From NCBI GenBank assembly GCA_013420905.1, contig JAAXNY010000004.1, positions 2,604,001-2,668,000 of the forward strand: a stretch of 64,000 nucleotides of DNA. Reading direction: 5' to 3'. The notes below the pieces were generated by a model. That model saw nothing but the letters and a program-made list of their open reading frames with translations, was not told the origin of the DNA and did not search any database. Shown in pieces: positions 11,280 to 23,594 of this stretch. How positions within the stretch are numbered: the first letter of the stretch is position 1; every line of letters begins with the position of its first letter. Source of the stretch: Collybia mongolica. Taxonomy: Eukaryota; Basidiomycota; Agaricomycetes; Agaricales; Clitocybaceae. The position numbers were made by a program, and so were the translations under genes.

Positions 11280-12264
11280 TTACTCTTCCTCACTCCCAGA
11301 GCTCACAGAGTCAAACTTCTCCCCTTCAGAGCTTTCTCCACCTTTAGGAATATTTGATGTACCAGGTACCTCATCATTGAACTTCAAAATAGCTTCTGTC
11401 AGAGCTGCCATCTTGCTTTTTTTCTTCTTGATTTTGTATGCTTTTGGCACTCCTGCTACCAAGTTTTGATAGATATTCAGTTGTTCATCAAGTTGTGGAT
11501 TTGTCAGATCATTGAGCTTTGTGATATCAGTCACTCGTACCACCATGGCTTTCAAAACTACAGGAGTTGGCTGTATCTCTGCACTTTGGGAACTGCCACT
11601 TTGTAAAGCCTGGGGATGCACAATTGTATACTGAGCAATTGCAGCTTGCAAGCTGTGAGCTTTGCTGACTTGGTTGGTGTTTTTGATTTCATTGGAACTC
11701 CTTCCACCAAAGTCTGATAGATATCCAGCTGTTCATCAAGTTGGGCATTTGTCATAGCTTTGAGAATATCAAGATCTGTTACTTGATCCACTGTTGCAAG
11801 ATGTTTAATCCTGCTATTCAATTTCTCCTTGGCTTTTCTATCTTTCTCATGTCTTCCTTGTACAGCTATTTCAGCATGTTCAATGAGCTCCTTTCTCTGC
11901 TTCTTCTCTAGTCCCTTGCTATCAACAAACTATGCAACCTTCTGAATATGCTCATAATCATCCTCTTTGAAGTTCTTGAGCATGAATACTTCAGTATCAT
12001 TTCTGTTACACATAACCATTGCATTATACAGGTGCATTGATGTTGTTGGCTTTTTTCTAATAAAGAGCCAATAGGATCCAAGGGCTCCCTCATTGATATC
12101 ATTTGTAGATGGCATCCATGCTTAATCTCTCTGCTCAGGTGTTGCAAGATCAATCACCCTACCTGGAGCAAACTCCAGTGTGAATCTCTCCCAGGTTTCT
12201 AAGGCTCCTTGAAAGGATCTAATCAGTACTAGCCTGATATGTGGAAACTCTAGGGCTTTTTCAC
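11280..12264 (-). pseudogene. Transposon-associated protein fragment with two repeated C-terminal motifs
   Basis: Read on the minus strand from the hAT boundary, the frame gives EKALEFPHIRLVLIRSF, an in-frame TAA (about 12121-12123), then MPSTNDINEGALGSYW and YNAMVMCNRNDTEVFM. A frameshifted end carries two copies of a degenerate module, TNAQLDEQLDIYQTLVEGVP and TNPQLDEQLNIYQNLVAGVP. Proteins with the STNDxNEG pattern are abundant and repeat-associated in basidiomycetes, but I cannot name a function. The 5' half is missing at the hAT insertion point. In the inferred ancestral arrangement it would lie left of the window. Stops and frameshifts mark it as a relic. Confidence 0.5.
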
Positions 12265-15200
12265 TAGTGGTTTGCAGGGCCGGGCTGGGCTCAAAAGCCC
12301 GGGCTTGGGCTTGGCTTGAGGGGGCTCAGGCTTGAAGAAACCCTGAGCCAAGCCCTGACCAAGGGCTCGGGCTGGGCTCAGGCTGGGCTCAGGCCTGGGC
12401 CTGGGCTTTTGGGTGAAGAAACCATAGATTGAGAAGGACGATGGTGTCTATGTAATACTTTGCACAAAAACCTCATCTTCGTCAACATCCTGGAAACCTT
12501 TGTCATCTCGGAGATCGTGAACAAGGTCATCCCAGCCCTGCTGCCCATCGCCCCTTTCCTCTGAGTCCAGGTCCTCTTCAAATTCAACCTCTTGTGCAGT
12601 GCTCAGCTCTTCACGGAAAATAAGATCTCGGTGGTAGAGACACTTCAAAAACTGTAACGACTCGATGATGTCAGGCTTCAGTCAATTGTGGCGTTTGCTG
12701 ATTGTGATCCCTGCGGATGAGAATGCATGCTCACTCGAGACTGATGATGCCATGATTGCAAGGTAGTCACATGCAAGCGATGCCCACACAGGGTATTGAT
12801 TAGCGTTCCACTGCAGGCATAGTCAAATTCGATGACGTGGCATTTAATTCGGGTACGTACCCCCCACCATTCGACGATACTCATTACCCCAAGTTGATCC
12901 CTAGATTGTAAGTAGCTGTCAAAGTCACCATGCCATGCATCAGCTGTCTCATTCCCTGTGGTTACCATAGCATCACCTTCATCATCCGACAGCTCGCGAA
13001 GCAAAACACCGACTTTTTGGGTCGTCAATGTTGCAGCATGCTTTGGCGGAGCTGGGTTGTTTCTGTACATCTCAGTGTAGCATTCCTTGTACTAGTATTG
13101 ATAATTCAATGGATGTAATGCCAGGTGAACAGAGGAAGGAACATACAAGCATTTCTGCACACTGGAGAATACTGTTCAACTTTTTGGCACCCCAATGTTT
13201 GCAAATGTGTTCTGTCTTTTGTGAGGGATCGAGAACTATAACATGTTGTTGTCAGTGAGGAGGAAACCCAATGAATATAATACACAACACATTGCAAAGG
13301 TGTATGCATCCAAGTCGGCAGTCTGGTCGTAGTACTCCCCGATTTTTGATAGACCAGCCTCCAAAGCAGGAATGAAGGTGTTGTATTTCCCACGAGTAAG
13401 TCGAGTGCTCCATGCTTTGTGGAGTGCTTTGAGCGCAGGTAGAGCAAGGTGTAAGGTTGGTGCTTGATCAGATGAGAATGCTTGTTGAGCATTGTCTGCA
13501 TGCTACACCAAATTAGTGATGATCTGGCAGACACAGCGCAGAGAAACATAATCATGACATACTGCCAGGAGGTCGTTGAATAATTTCACATCCTCCCATT
13601 CCCACGGTCAAGCGCCAGGTTATCGATTTTTTGACACTTTGCAAGATCCTTCTCATCCCGCCCAATCTCGTAAACAAAAACATCAACAACCTGCTTTTGG
13701 AGATCAGTGACTGGTTCTTGACGCCGTGTTGTTACTTACATCACTCATCAACTTGGCACGAGAAGTCATGACATATGTTGAAGACCAGCGAACAGGCATG
13801 TCAATAAGGAGTTGGCGAATGGGCTTTATATCCCTGCATATTTGAAGATTTGCAAAAAGTTGTTTCCGTTTCCCAGATGAATGGGCCTTCGACAATCACT
13901 GTTGTCAGATGAAGATGATCTGTGGAACTGAACAGGGTTGCACCTTGACACATATGGCCTGCATGAGCCCAACTGTGTCACGCCCAACACCATCACTCAC
14001 GAGGTCAGCATCAGGGTCAGCTGGGTTGTAGTGTTGCAATTTTCTATGTATTGAGATTAGCGCCTGCATCGCTAAGTTGATAATATGTACCAGACACCTG
14101 TTCAATGTCTTGTTAAAACGTAAGGGGAAAATGTAAAAGAGCTAGCATTACCGTATGCGATCTGTTGTAGGGTTGAATGACTTTCCGGTCCGCATCTGGA
14201 TTTGGTTCGCAAATTCCTCCAACATCGTGTTGTTATTTGACGCATTGTTGCAAGTTACATGTCCAATCTGCAATGAGGTCAGTTGTGTTTGTGTTCCATC
14301 ACAATACAATGGCGACTCACCTTGTGAGCTATCCCAAGCCGCGAGACGATCTTATATAGTGCTTGACCAAGTCGTACACCATTATGCACATTGTTCAACT
14401 GCGTAAAACCCAGTAACGCGGTCTGAAGTTCCCATCAGCCATTCACTTCCTCGATCCAGGAGCCTGTGACAGCAAAGTATCCATCTATGTTTGATGCCTG
14501 CCATGCATCACAAGTCAAACTAATTTTACCTTTTACCGCATCGCTCTACAAACCACATGTAATGATGTTGTAAAGAATAGTCAAATCGTAATTAACACAC
14601 AGTCAGTCTGGCCCGTAATGCTGTCAACTGCTTCTTGAAGGCATCCATGATTGCTTGTCGAGTTTGACGGCCATTGGGAATCCTGACACCGTTGGTCGCA
14701 CAAGCAGCGATGTGGATCATGTTTTGAATGCTGGGTGCTGCAATGCTTGGATGGGCTACAATTAGAGGGTAGGTAATGTTCAAATAACAGTGCAAAGTGC
14801 TTACCTGGTCCGTTGATACCAACCACTCAACTGCAGCATCTTGGAAAACATTGTCAGAGTACGGAACTGTCCTCTCCTTTGCGGGCTTCTCTACAAGATG
14901 GGGGTCGATTCATGACTGCCCTTCAGCTGCGGCGGTCGCTGAGTCACGGCGGTTCTTGGCATCCTTCGGCAACATTGATTGGAAGCCGTTCATACCTACC
15001 CAATCCCGATACCAAGCCTGGTGGTGATGATACACTGAGAAGGGTACAAGAAACAAAAATAAGACGTACCTTGTGATGTGATTCCATGTGCCGTCGGCAG
15101 GTGCTGACATGTGCTACAAGGGAGACAGGGTGGAGTGGGGACTTTTTACTGTTAGACATTGACGTCGTTGAGATAAAATAATTTTACACTGATTAATGGG

Positions 15201-16133
15201 CACTCACGAGCACAAACGACAATTTCTGCAATTCTTCCCATCCTTCAAGAATACTGGAGTAAAGAAATGATCAATATCCCATTGTCAATCCTTGATTGGC
15301 ACCTTCGGGCCATCAGAAACCGACTGAACGTGGATGTCTGCCAGAAATCCATTACTGTCAGTGGCGTCAGGTTGACAGGGAGCTTCGACTGCAAATTGTA
15401 AGGGCTACCAATCCTGGGTTATGAATATGCGTACCGTCACTTGATGGCATTAGGGTTGCCATTGCAGTTGCATCTCGCATCTCTTCATTGCTTTCGTCAA
15501 CTATTGTGATGTGCCGTGACTGTTTGCTCTCTATCAGGGGCCATCAAGATTTGAAATGCGTTAAAAAAGGTTTACGCACGAAGTCCAATTGATTCATGCT
15601 CATCACCTGAGCCATCACTTCGATTCCCGTCCACCGAGTTTGGGTTTGTGATAGTTGGTGGTTCTTGAGAAGGTACCATAGATGTTGTCGACAACGATGA
15701 TTGATTTGGTAATTCGGAGGGAGACTTGGGAGTACCATTTCTTGCAGGTTGTTTATCAGCCGGTTCTGCTGTCCTTGCCTCCATAGCATGCTGGTGTGAA
15801 CATACATCGGAGTGAGCAATATTGTGTGGGTCCAAGAGTTTGCTCGATGCGATGACTGCCCGTTTTGGGCGTGGGGCCGACATCACAGGAACAATAGTTT
15901 GTCCCTGGTCCTGATTTTTCCTTTTTTAGTGGCTGAAGAACTGTATAGTCGGTGAATGTCTGCCATCAATATTGATGGCGGCATGCTGTGGAATAACCAT
16001 ACAAAGCCCGGGCTCGAGGGCTTGGCTCAGGCTTTCAATCTCATGAGCCAAGCCCTGAGCCGAATGGGCCTTGTAGCAGGGCTCGGCTGGGCTCAGGCTT
16101 TCAGGGCTTTGAGCCCAGCCTTGCAAACCACTA
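12265..16133 (-). mobile_element. hAT transposon copy 2, complete end to end
   Basis: Both termini are present: TAGTGGTTTGCAGGGC at the left and, in reverse complement, TAGTGGTTTGCAAGGC at the right, each followed by GGGCTCA-rich subterminal repeats. Length is 3869 bp. The flanks are tttttcac (12257-12264) and aatatgac (16134-16141), which do not match each other, although hAT elements make 8-bp duplications. The explanation is recombination with copy 1 (see findings). Confidence 0.9.
12448..15436 (-). pseudogene. hAT transposase, copy 2, interrupted by the same stops as copy 1
   Basis: Minus-strand copy of the gene at 1562-4468, with the same BED finger, PVRWSSTYVM segment and C-terminal SEHAFSSAG domain. 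The two TGA codons noted in copy 1 recur here at the mirrored places. Sequence beyond the copy 1 break (15452-16133) supplies the transposon 5' region, including a low-complexity acidic/Ser-Pro-rich N-terminal frame around 15572-15886. Identity including the defects indicates recent duplication or gene conversion rather than two independently active elements. Confidence 0.8.
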
Positions 16134-16286
16134 AATATGACCTGGAGAGCAACTTAGTGTACAGCTCCACCCTGATGGCCCATTACAGATTACTTAGTGG
16201 TAATAGGTGTTTCTGCCCACATGTAGCTGGGTCAAACCCACACGCACTTAATATTATTATATGACCAAAAAAAAAAAAAAAAAAAA
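16134..16286 (+). mobile_element. Retroposon R, 3' end with poly(A) tail, separated from its 5' part
   Basis: Matches 31282-31431 almost base for base, ends in an uninterrupted A-tract (16267-16286) and includes an imperfect hairpin (around the gctgggtcaaaccca motif near 16228) shortly before the tail. It begins with aatatgac, the hAT insertion site. Its 5' part is at 4652-5465 on the opposite strand. Confidence 0.8.
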
Positions 16287-16560
16287 GATCAAAGGCTCGT
16301 GCAGCTGCCATCATAGATTTGTATGTTGAATTTCCAAGGGCAGTGCAGGCATATAGCATGCATGCCTCAACCTCATCACTGACAATCTTCACTTGTTTTT
16401 GGTAGATTTGAGCATGCATGGAGGTGAGAAGGGCTTTTTTGTCAAGTTGAGTGTGCCTCTAGTTTCTTGAATTCAGGGGGTGCCAGGATGCCAATAGTGG
16501 GATCTGAAAATGTCACAATGAACACAAGGGTCCTTGTCACTTTCACCTCTGTGAACAACA
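16287..16560 (-). pseudogene. Unidentified coding relic beside the retroposon tail
   Basis: On the minus strand a frame reads LLFTEVKVTRTLVFIVTFSD, PTIGILAPPEFKKLEAHSTQ, SDEVEACMLYACTALGNSTY and MMAAARAFDL before running into the A-tract. The composition looks protein-like and may be an exon of a repeat-borne gene, but stops bound it on both sides and I do not recognise the family. Confidence 0.35.
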
Positions 16561-17433
16561 AGACTGGAGCTTGCTATAGTATCTCACACTCTGTACCCTT
16601 ATAAAATATCTAGAATAGGAGTCATTGATACATAGAAAGTTTTGTATCCAACCAATTTCCTGTGACCTCTCCCCTAGTTGTAGGCCTGACCAGGAAAAGA
16701 CAATACACTTGATTGAAACCACCTTCTCAAGCCTCCCCATAAATCACAGGATGTTTATTCATTGTTCTGAGTTGAGGATCTTATTTCGATAACATGCAGC
16801 AAGCTATGGTTTTTTTTTTGAGGCAAACAGAGTGGTGGAAGTGACTAAAATGAAAATAAGCATTACCCTGCCCATAGGCAATGATGGGCCACTGATAGTA
16901 TTATATGCACATCATATTGTAGAACCACTTATGAGATTGCAACGAGCCTGGTACAAGCAGAACCATGAGAGAGGGGGGGGGGCAGTCTGGAGGAGCAGCA
17001 GATTGACTATAATCTGTGTTTATCCACAGTTCAGCACTAAAATCAACTGGTAACTGCAGATAGCTGATCCATGGCATGATCCACAGGTACAGTTTGTGGA
17101 TTAGCCAATCCATGCTAGGGCTTAGTCATGATTGAGAGGGGGGGGGGATGAGATAGAGGATCAAATTGATTATGTTGTATGTATTGAACATGTGTACACT
17201 GCTTGGTTGGACATGTAGGAGTACATCAAGAACAAAGCAATTAGATAAAACGCGCTCATACGTATCACGCATCCGACGAGCGGGCCAGGCGCACAGCAAT
17301 CAGAATACATTACATAAAACGGGTCAAACGCCTCAAGTTCTGCCGTTTGTGTGAAGGTGGGTGCGTGTATCAGATAGGCATGGAAGGTGTTCACGACAAT
17401 ATATCATTATATAATCCATAACGGCCGGAATTC
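16561..17433. other. Spacer, no gene seen
   Basis: AT-rich sequence with homopolymer runs (T-tract near 16811, G-tracts near 16974 and 17138). Only short overlapping open frames occur. The right end probably holds the 3' untranslated region of the gelsolin-family gene. Confidence 0.5.
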
Positions 17434-20400
17434 TCATGGAAGAATGTCAAAGCGCCACAATGGATGGCCTTGTGGACTGATCCCAAAAGGTCGATTGAAC
17501 CTAGCAAAACAAATGTAAGGATTGCGAACTTCTATATTGAGGACATAAAGACAAACATAATTAGAGGCATCGCCGAGGGACAATATGTTCATGTGGTCCG
17601 GCATATCCAAATTATTTTCCTGGATAGCCTTAAGTAAGGTTCTCGTACCAACATATACCGCCTTACTAAGAATTGTTCATTAAGCCCTCGAAGATTGACC
17701 CTGAGATCCCGCGGTAATTGTGTCGGGAGTAGAAGGACATGAATTGTCGGAGTATAAGGTCTGTCTGGTGCTACTCGAATAGACAATTCCTAGTCTCGCG
17801 TCAGTATAGTCAACAAAAAAAATCGAAAAGATATACCGAGGTGACTTTGGAGGCGAGTGTGATATCGTGGATTTGGCTTCGGGCGTCACGGCCGACTAAG
17901 ATGTACAGTTCCCAGACACAATCGATGATGTAAACTGAGCTATGAGTTTCGCGTTCCTCAGAAAACGAGTTCACAGGGAGCATCTGCGTAATTAATCATG
18001 TCAACAGTGTATATGACTTGTAGAGTATTCCGACATACGGGAGCGTTGCCAAGGGTGGCATCTACTCGCCAGATATGAGGGTCGACCATCGGAGATGACT
18101 TTCTCCATCTCCAGTAATGGGCTTTTGCGAACTCCCCGTTTCCGAGGATAAGCCAGAACATTTCGTCGTCGTCGTTTTCATCTTCAGAAAGCTCAACTGC
18201 TGGTAAACCGCCCTTCTCCAGGCTCCGAGCGTATTCTAAAGCCGCTTTTCGTTCTTGAAAGGTCGACCCCCGTCCATGCCAGACATACAATGTGTCAAGG
18301 ATGGAGAGACAGTAGCTAAATGCGGAACATAGATACTGAATGTTCTTTATATGGTATGGTATTAGCAGCTATATCTGTGAGGTTGGCCAAGACATTCACC
18401 AAATCATGTTCATCAATGAATATAACTCCTCCTTTCGATCTTATAAGATGCATCGCAGTATTTTCGGGTGTCCAGTGAGCTCTTGTGCCCTGGGTGAACG
18501 TTAGATTAAATGTCGTAGCAGACTTTAATTTGTCTCGCCTGTCGAATTGCTAGACGTCCACCGAGAACCTGTACAAGGTCTGGCGGTTCTGAGTTTTGGC
18601 GAACAATATGCTTTATAGAATAGTAGAATATTGTTAGATAAAACGACTTCGATATTTACTTACAGCCATAGTTCCATAATGTCTCGCAAGTTCGTGTAAT
18701 TTACGTTCTTCTCTCTCCGCCAGGGTACAGCGTTTGCCTTGCCATACCCACATTACTGTCGATACAAGGCCACTATCTAGTGACTTAGACCTATGTATTA
18801 TTGCGAGAAGTTCCATGTCGTAAAAGACCGACTGTTCCTGAGAAATTGAGGTCGCCGTATTTCCTGTGACTATCATAACCTCCACAGATATGCTTTGAGA
18901 TAACGGGTTGGAGATTACCAAAGGCTGGTAGGACTTCAGAATAATCTCAATGCTCGCGGTTTGAAGTGTTGTGAAGTCATCTGCAGAAAACGACGTCAGG
19001 AAAGTTTATACAGGATTTGGAATTCGATAACCACCCAAATGCATGTGCTTGTCAAGCGTTAGGGAAGATAAGGATAAATGGGATAAAGGATCTGCGAAAG
19101 TCTGCCTCTGAACACTGGTGGGTGCATGGGTCAAAGTTCCAGCAGGTGAAGGCAAGGGAGAGGTCTCTTCCTGGAGGGGAGGGAGAATAATCGAGGAATA
19201 TTTCTCATAGCTCGACTTGCGCTTTTCTCCGTTTCGCGGCCGGTTGAGGTTCATGGGCTGAAGGGGATCTGAGTTCAAACCAATCCCGTTGATGACGTCT
19301 GTGGCACCTATCATCTGTCGCGAAGATTCATCATGCAGAGCTTGGGCTACATCCATGACAGTAGCCCTTTTCCCTGTACTCGGTATGCGTGAATGCTTTG
19401 GAGATTGTTGTGAGAAACTTGCGTCTCCTCTCTTCATCCCCTCAAGAGTGGCGATCGGCGGATCTGCATTCGTTAGAGCCAAGGCGTCATCAGGTCGGGG
19501 AGACGATATCGGTTGACTTTCCGCTGTGTCGGGCAGACAGCGTGTCGTATGTACGTTGGAGAGAAGTTCTTCGTCCTGAGGTAAAACAGAAGAAGCAATT
19601 TTTGGGGAATTAAAAACGATGTTTGACGTTGCTGCTATCACACTTTTTGACTGTTGAGAAAGCGTTGACGCAGATGATTGGGGTAAGGTAAGCGCTGATC
19701 GGACATTCGTTCTTATCTCAGGGGGGTGTGTTGATCCAGAAGTCACGATTGGTGGTTCTGAACCTGGACGCTTGGATTTCCTTGGCTTCCGCGCTCTGCC
19801 CTTTGTTAACTGTTGAACGTCCAATTCAGACGTTATAAGAAACACGTCGAATTAAGAGCATATTCCCATGTTACATAAAAATATAGCAATATGACGCAGT
19901 GAGTGAGAAGAACTGGCGCAGATTAGTTACCGAAGAAGACGCACATGGGACAACGGGGATCCAGATGGCGCAGGTAGCTCCCGTCCGCTCTTCGCTGCAA
20001 TGGCCCCAGCCTCTTTCTTATGAAACCCCAACTCATCCACGTCCATGGACGATGAAGGAGAAGCGGTTAGTTTTGGCTTGTACACAAGCAAGGTTGTCGC
20101 GGAACCCAAGCCATCTTGTTTATTGTAACTTTGAATAGGAATCGCCACATCAGCGCGTACCGATCGCAAGGATGGGGAAGATGTCGCAGATTTTATAGTT
20201 TTAGTGGAGCTGGTTTGAAGGGATAATTGTCTTTGCTGCGGGCTCGCTGGGTTCGGATCGGCAGTGGCTGATCTGCGAATGGGTCTTGTTGTTGGGGAGG
20301 TGGAAGAAGGTGGTGTTTGAGGAGAGTCACATTGTTGCCATCGATCGAGAACTGACACTCGTCTCCCGCCAGATGTTAATCCCTTTTCAGAAGTTCTTTC

Positions 20401-21641
20401 TGACGGAGCAGGTGAAGTTTCCAGCTGTGTGCTTACTTTCACCATACTTTGTACAAATCCGCGACCCTGAAGTCGACTGATACTTGGGGTTGGATCTTTC
20501 TGCAGAGGGTGCCGGAGAAACGCCGGGGAAGGGATCTGAGATGGTGGTGTTTGAGGGAGCCTTGAAGACACACGAGTCCGTGGACTGATAGGACGAGCAA
20601 GCGCGTTCATGGTAACAGAAGATTTTGGAGAGTTTGCGGAACTACCATCAAATGATCGACGAGAGGTCTCGATCTGGGTGACAGCCTTTGGCGAGAGCAC
20701 ATGCGGCACTCTTGGCTTGTGACTAGGGGTATTGTTATCTTGGTTTGCGTCAAGTGGGATGGTGGTTGATTGTTTGTCAGAGTGACGATATACTAGCGGT
20801 TTCTCTATACTTCGGGTGGACGGTTGGAGCGATGAGGTGATTATTGCACGCTCAGGCAAATCAGGCGTTTGGGGTGTATGGTCTTGCGGCTGGCTGGTTA
20901 CCGTCTCCGGGGAGATTGCGTTAACAGCTTGGGGGGAATGGAGAAGTCTAGGCCAGTTCTGTTTCTTGGTCTCGCTTCCACCTCGATCAGAGTCAGTGAC
21001 CTTAGTATCAAAATGGGCAATGCCGGGCATAGCTACACCTCCTCTTCCAAAGACGGGCTGTGGAGCCTGGCCGTATCCCGGCCACTGGAGCTGTGAGGCA
21101 TCATGACCATCCTGTTGAAATGTTGGTCGGTTGAGCCTGGGACCGGCAGCACGCCCGCCTATGAAAGATGCGAGAGATACTGATGGTGCAGCGGCTCCCA
21201 CAGATGATCGTCCAACTAGAGAACCTATAGGAACATCCTCTTGGTTGTTCCGCCGTTCTATGACCACCTTTGTAATCCCGCTCGTCCCACCACCGCTCTC
21301 GATACCAGTAGATGTATGGTCGTTAAGTTTAGCTTAATAGAGAAACAACGGGAAGATAGACCAATCATTTCCCTGTACATCTCACCCAAATTGAACTGTT
21401 ACTTACATATACCCACACTGTTAAGACGACCACTGAAGCCTACTCCCTGATTCCTACGCAAGCGAGCAAGTCTTGACGCTGCAATCTCCTCTTCAAGCCT
21501 TTTCTGCTCGGCCTCCTCGTCTGCATCTACCTGACGTTGCATAGCTTTTATCTTGCTTGTCCATTCTGCCAGTCCTGCCTCAGGTTTCAAATTAGATGTG
21601 TTGTAAGCTCCCTGCTGTGAGGGACCAGGATGAGAGTGCAT
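17434..21641 (-). CDS. DUF4045-gelsolin family protein
   Basis: A large minus-strand gene of about eleven exons, roughly 1,200 residues. The N-terminus (ATG at 21641) carries the DUF4045-type segment GLAEWTSKIKAMQRQVDADE with a Glu/Arg-rich helix, then VSLASFIGGRAAGPRLNRP in exon 2. A long Ser/Pro/Thr-rich, probably disordered middle follows (exons at about 21330-19940 and 19825-19013). The C-terminal third has gelsolin-like repeats: SVFYDMELLAIIHRSK, STVMWVWQGKRC, GTRAHWTPENTAMHLIRSKG, LDTLYVWHGRGS, EMFWLILGNGEFA, and SSVYIIDCVWELYILVGRDA. It ends PLWRFDILP with TGA at 17434-17436. Gelsolin domains bind actin and Ca2+ in known proteins; here a cytoskeletal role is inferred. One intron, near 18546, appears to use a GC donor (cag|gcgaga). 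An upstream non-coding exon is possible (gtaagtatac near 21690). Confidence 0.85.
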
Positions 21642-21793
21642 CCCGCGAGATGCTTTGTGGGAAGAATAACCTGCTGTTATTCGTATACTTACAATTCTGC
21701 CAGTGAGTCTTTGAAAGGTTCCGGGCTACACGTGACCGGTATTTTGGATTTTTGCAACTTTTAAAATAAAAGCTTCCCGACGCCATCTTACCC
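21642..21793. promoter_or_regulatory. Short divergent promoter region
   Basis: Only about 150 bp separate the start codons of the gelsolin-family gene (minus) and the coiled-coil gene (plus). Both must use control elements in this interval or overlapping each other's 5' regions. No clear TATA box is visible. Confidence 0.45.
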
Positions 21794-23496
21794 ATGGACT
21801 CTCCAGATGGCGTTGTCAAAGTTGAAGTACAACCCCAGAAACCCCTCAATATTCGTGGCATCTTCTCAAAATGTGGCGAAATGTATGTAATCTAACACCC
21901 CTGTTATTGATTCTGACTACAATCTCTCCATTTACGATCATAAGTCTCAGCATCTTCCCTTGCAGAACCGTTTCGAATGGCGCTCACTATTTCATCAAGT
22001 TTAGAGACGATCAAAGTCTGCAACGTGCTCTCGACTTGGTCGACGTAGGCATTCATGTTTGCACGGTAGCTTCCGACCCCCGTCTTGTAAACCAATTTCG
22101 AGCTGCATATAATCGTCATCAGGAAATTAACATTCCTCATATTCTCTCACAAATACCTGATGCTTCGAACAAAGGAATTTTCGACGAATGCGAGGAAGTA
22201 GAGAAACTATGGACCACAAATATATCTGTCCCCACAGCCCACCTTTCACTAGTTTTACCAAACTCAGCGTCGCGGAGCTCTATCGCTCGGTCTGGGGAAG
22301 CACTTGAACCAAGCACTTTCCAGACACTTGTCTCGCCCGGGACCTGGGCAAGTTGGTACTCACCAACCACCACTCAAAGCGAACTCAGATCTCAATGGAC
22401 GACTTCCAACACTTTATCGCCGTTTTTAATTCCACACAACGCCACACCCGACCTTCATCAGTCCCTCGTACCTCCAGAAACGGAGACGCAGAAACCAACA
22501 TCGCTTCTGGGCCCTGAACAACTTTTACTTGGCTTTTGTGGCGAAGATATCATATATGATCTCCAAGCTCTGGAACCAGATCCTCGATTCATTATTGAAC
22601 TGCTTAAAGTCACTGGCAGCGAACGTGGTACTTGGATGGTGGTCGCTGCTTACTATCGCCGTGCTGGAAATTCTGAAGCAGCAGTGACCACCATAAAGTC
22701 GATGATCGAAGGTATTTGATGGAGAGGCCACAAATATCAAGGGTTCTGGATTTAACTGCTTTTTGTAGTGATGAAGTTATATGATATTCTCGATGGCGAG
22801 CTTAAACCTGCATTCCTCTTACTCTCGGGATGCGAGGCCGATCTCGCCAAGCGTGCCAGGTCCAATTGCGAATGCAAGCAAGAAGAAGAACACCGCAAAA
22901 ACTCCCGAATGTGGTTACGCAAGGTTTATGGCGACCATGATGCTATGAAAACATCTCCTGTAACCTCACGAGTCGAGGTGGAGCAGGGTCCTCTACCCAA
23001 ACCTGTCTCATCCAGTCCTAGTCGCAGGAAATTTTTTTCTTCTCGACGAAATTTCGAGAGCAATACCATTTCCACAACATCCGATAGGAGCCAAATAGGA
23101 GAACTCGAACTGGAAATTCAATCTCTACGTAGCCGAAGAAAGCAACAATCTGACCTTCTTTTAGAGATACGTGTTGAGAAACGCAAACTTGAAGGGGAGC
23201 TCATGACTGAACGCCAATTTCGTCGCAAAATCCAGCGACGCCTGTATGAAGCCGACAAAGAGTTTCACCTAGCGCGGAGGATGGAGACGCATGCCCTAGA
23301 ACAAGTTAAGCGCGAGGTTGATGCCCGTCGAAGAGCTGAGGAGTCTGCGAGAGCCGAAAAATCCCTCAGGTTGGACCTCGCAAGAACTTTGGAGAGTGGT
23401 TCCTCTCGATCTTTGTTGAATGAAAACCTGTTTCCAAAAGAAACCCCTCACAGCCCCATCAAACCACCCCGACGTATACTAAACTCTCCAACATAA
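21794..23496 (+). CDS. Conserved-looking protein with RRM-like N-terminus and C-terminal coiled coil
   Basis: Three exons: ATG at 21794, donor at 21888, acceptor ending at about 21963 (cttgcag), and a second intron 22712-22768 (gtattt...ttgtag); the phases fit. The first about 75 residues have the rhythm of an RRM-like fold (LNIRGIFSKCGE, then HYFIKFRDDQSLQRALDLVD), which is a weak inference. The middle is Ser/Thr/Pro-rich. About residues 370-450 form a strongly charged coiled coil (ELELEIQSLRSRRKQQ, VEKRKLEGELMTERQFRRK). The C-terminus is basic with SPIKPPRRI. I cannot name the family. The gene is divergent from the gelsolin-family gene and has no inactivating changes. Confidence 0.75.
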
Positions 23497-23594
23497 TAGA
23501 TATTTTTCCTGTGTGTAGATCCTCTTGTCGCATAGTCGCATACATCTCCCCTTCTGTTTCACGTACTACTTATTTGCAGTCATGAAGTACATGT

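Noticed and set aside
16287..16300. Target duplication of the split retroposon copy (gatcaaaggctc)
   Set aside because: I could not find this sequence next to the 5' end at about 5466 in either orientation, so the 5' boundary of that copy stays open.
20816..21106. Antisense open frames opposite the DUF4045-gelsolin gene
   Set aside because: They mirror low-complexity Ser/Pro/Thr codons of the real gene and have no homology of their own.
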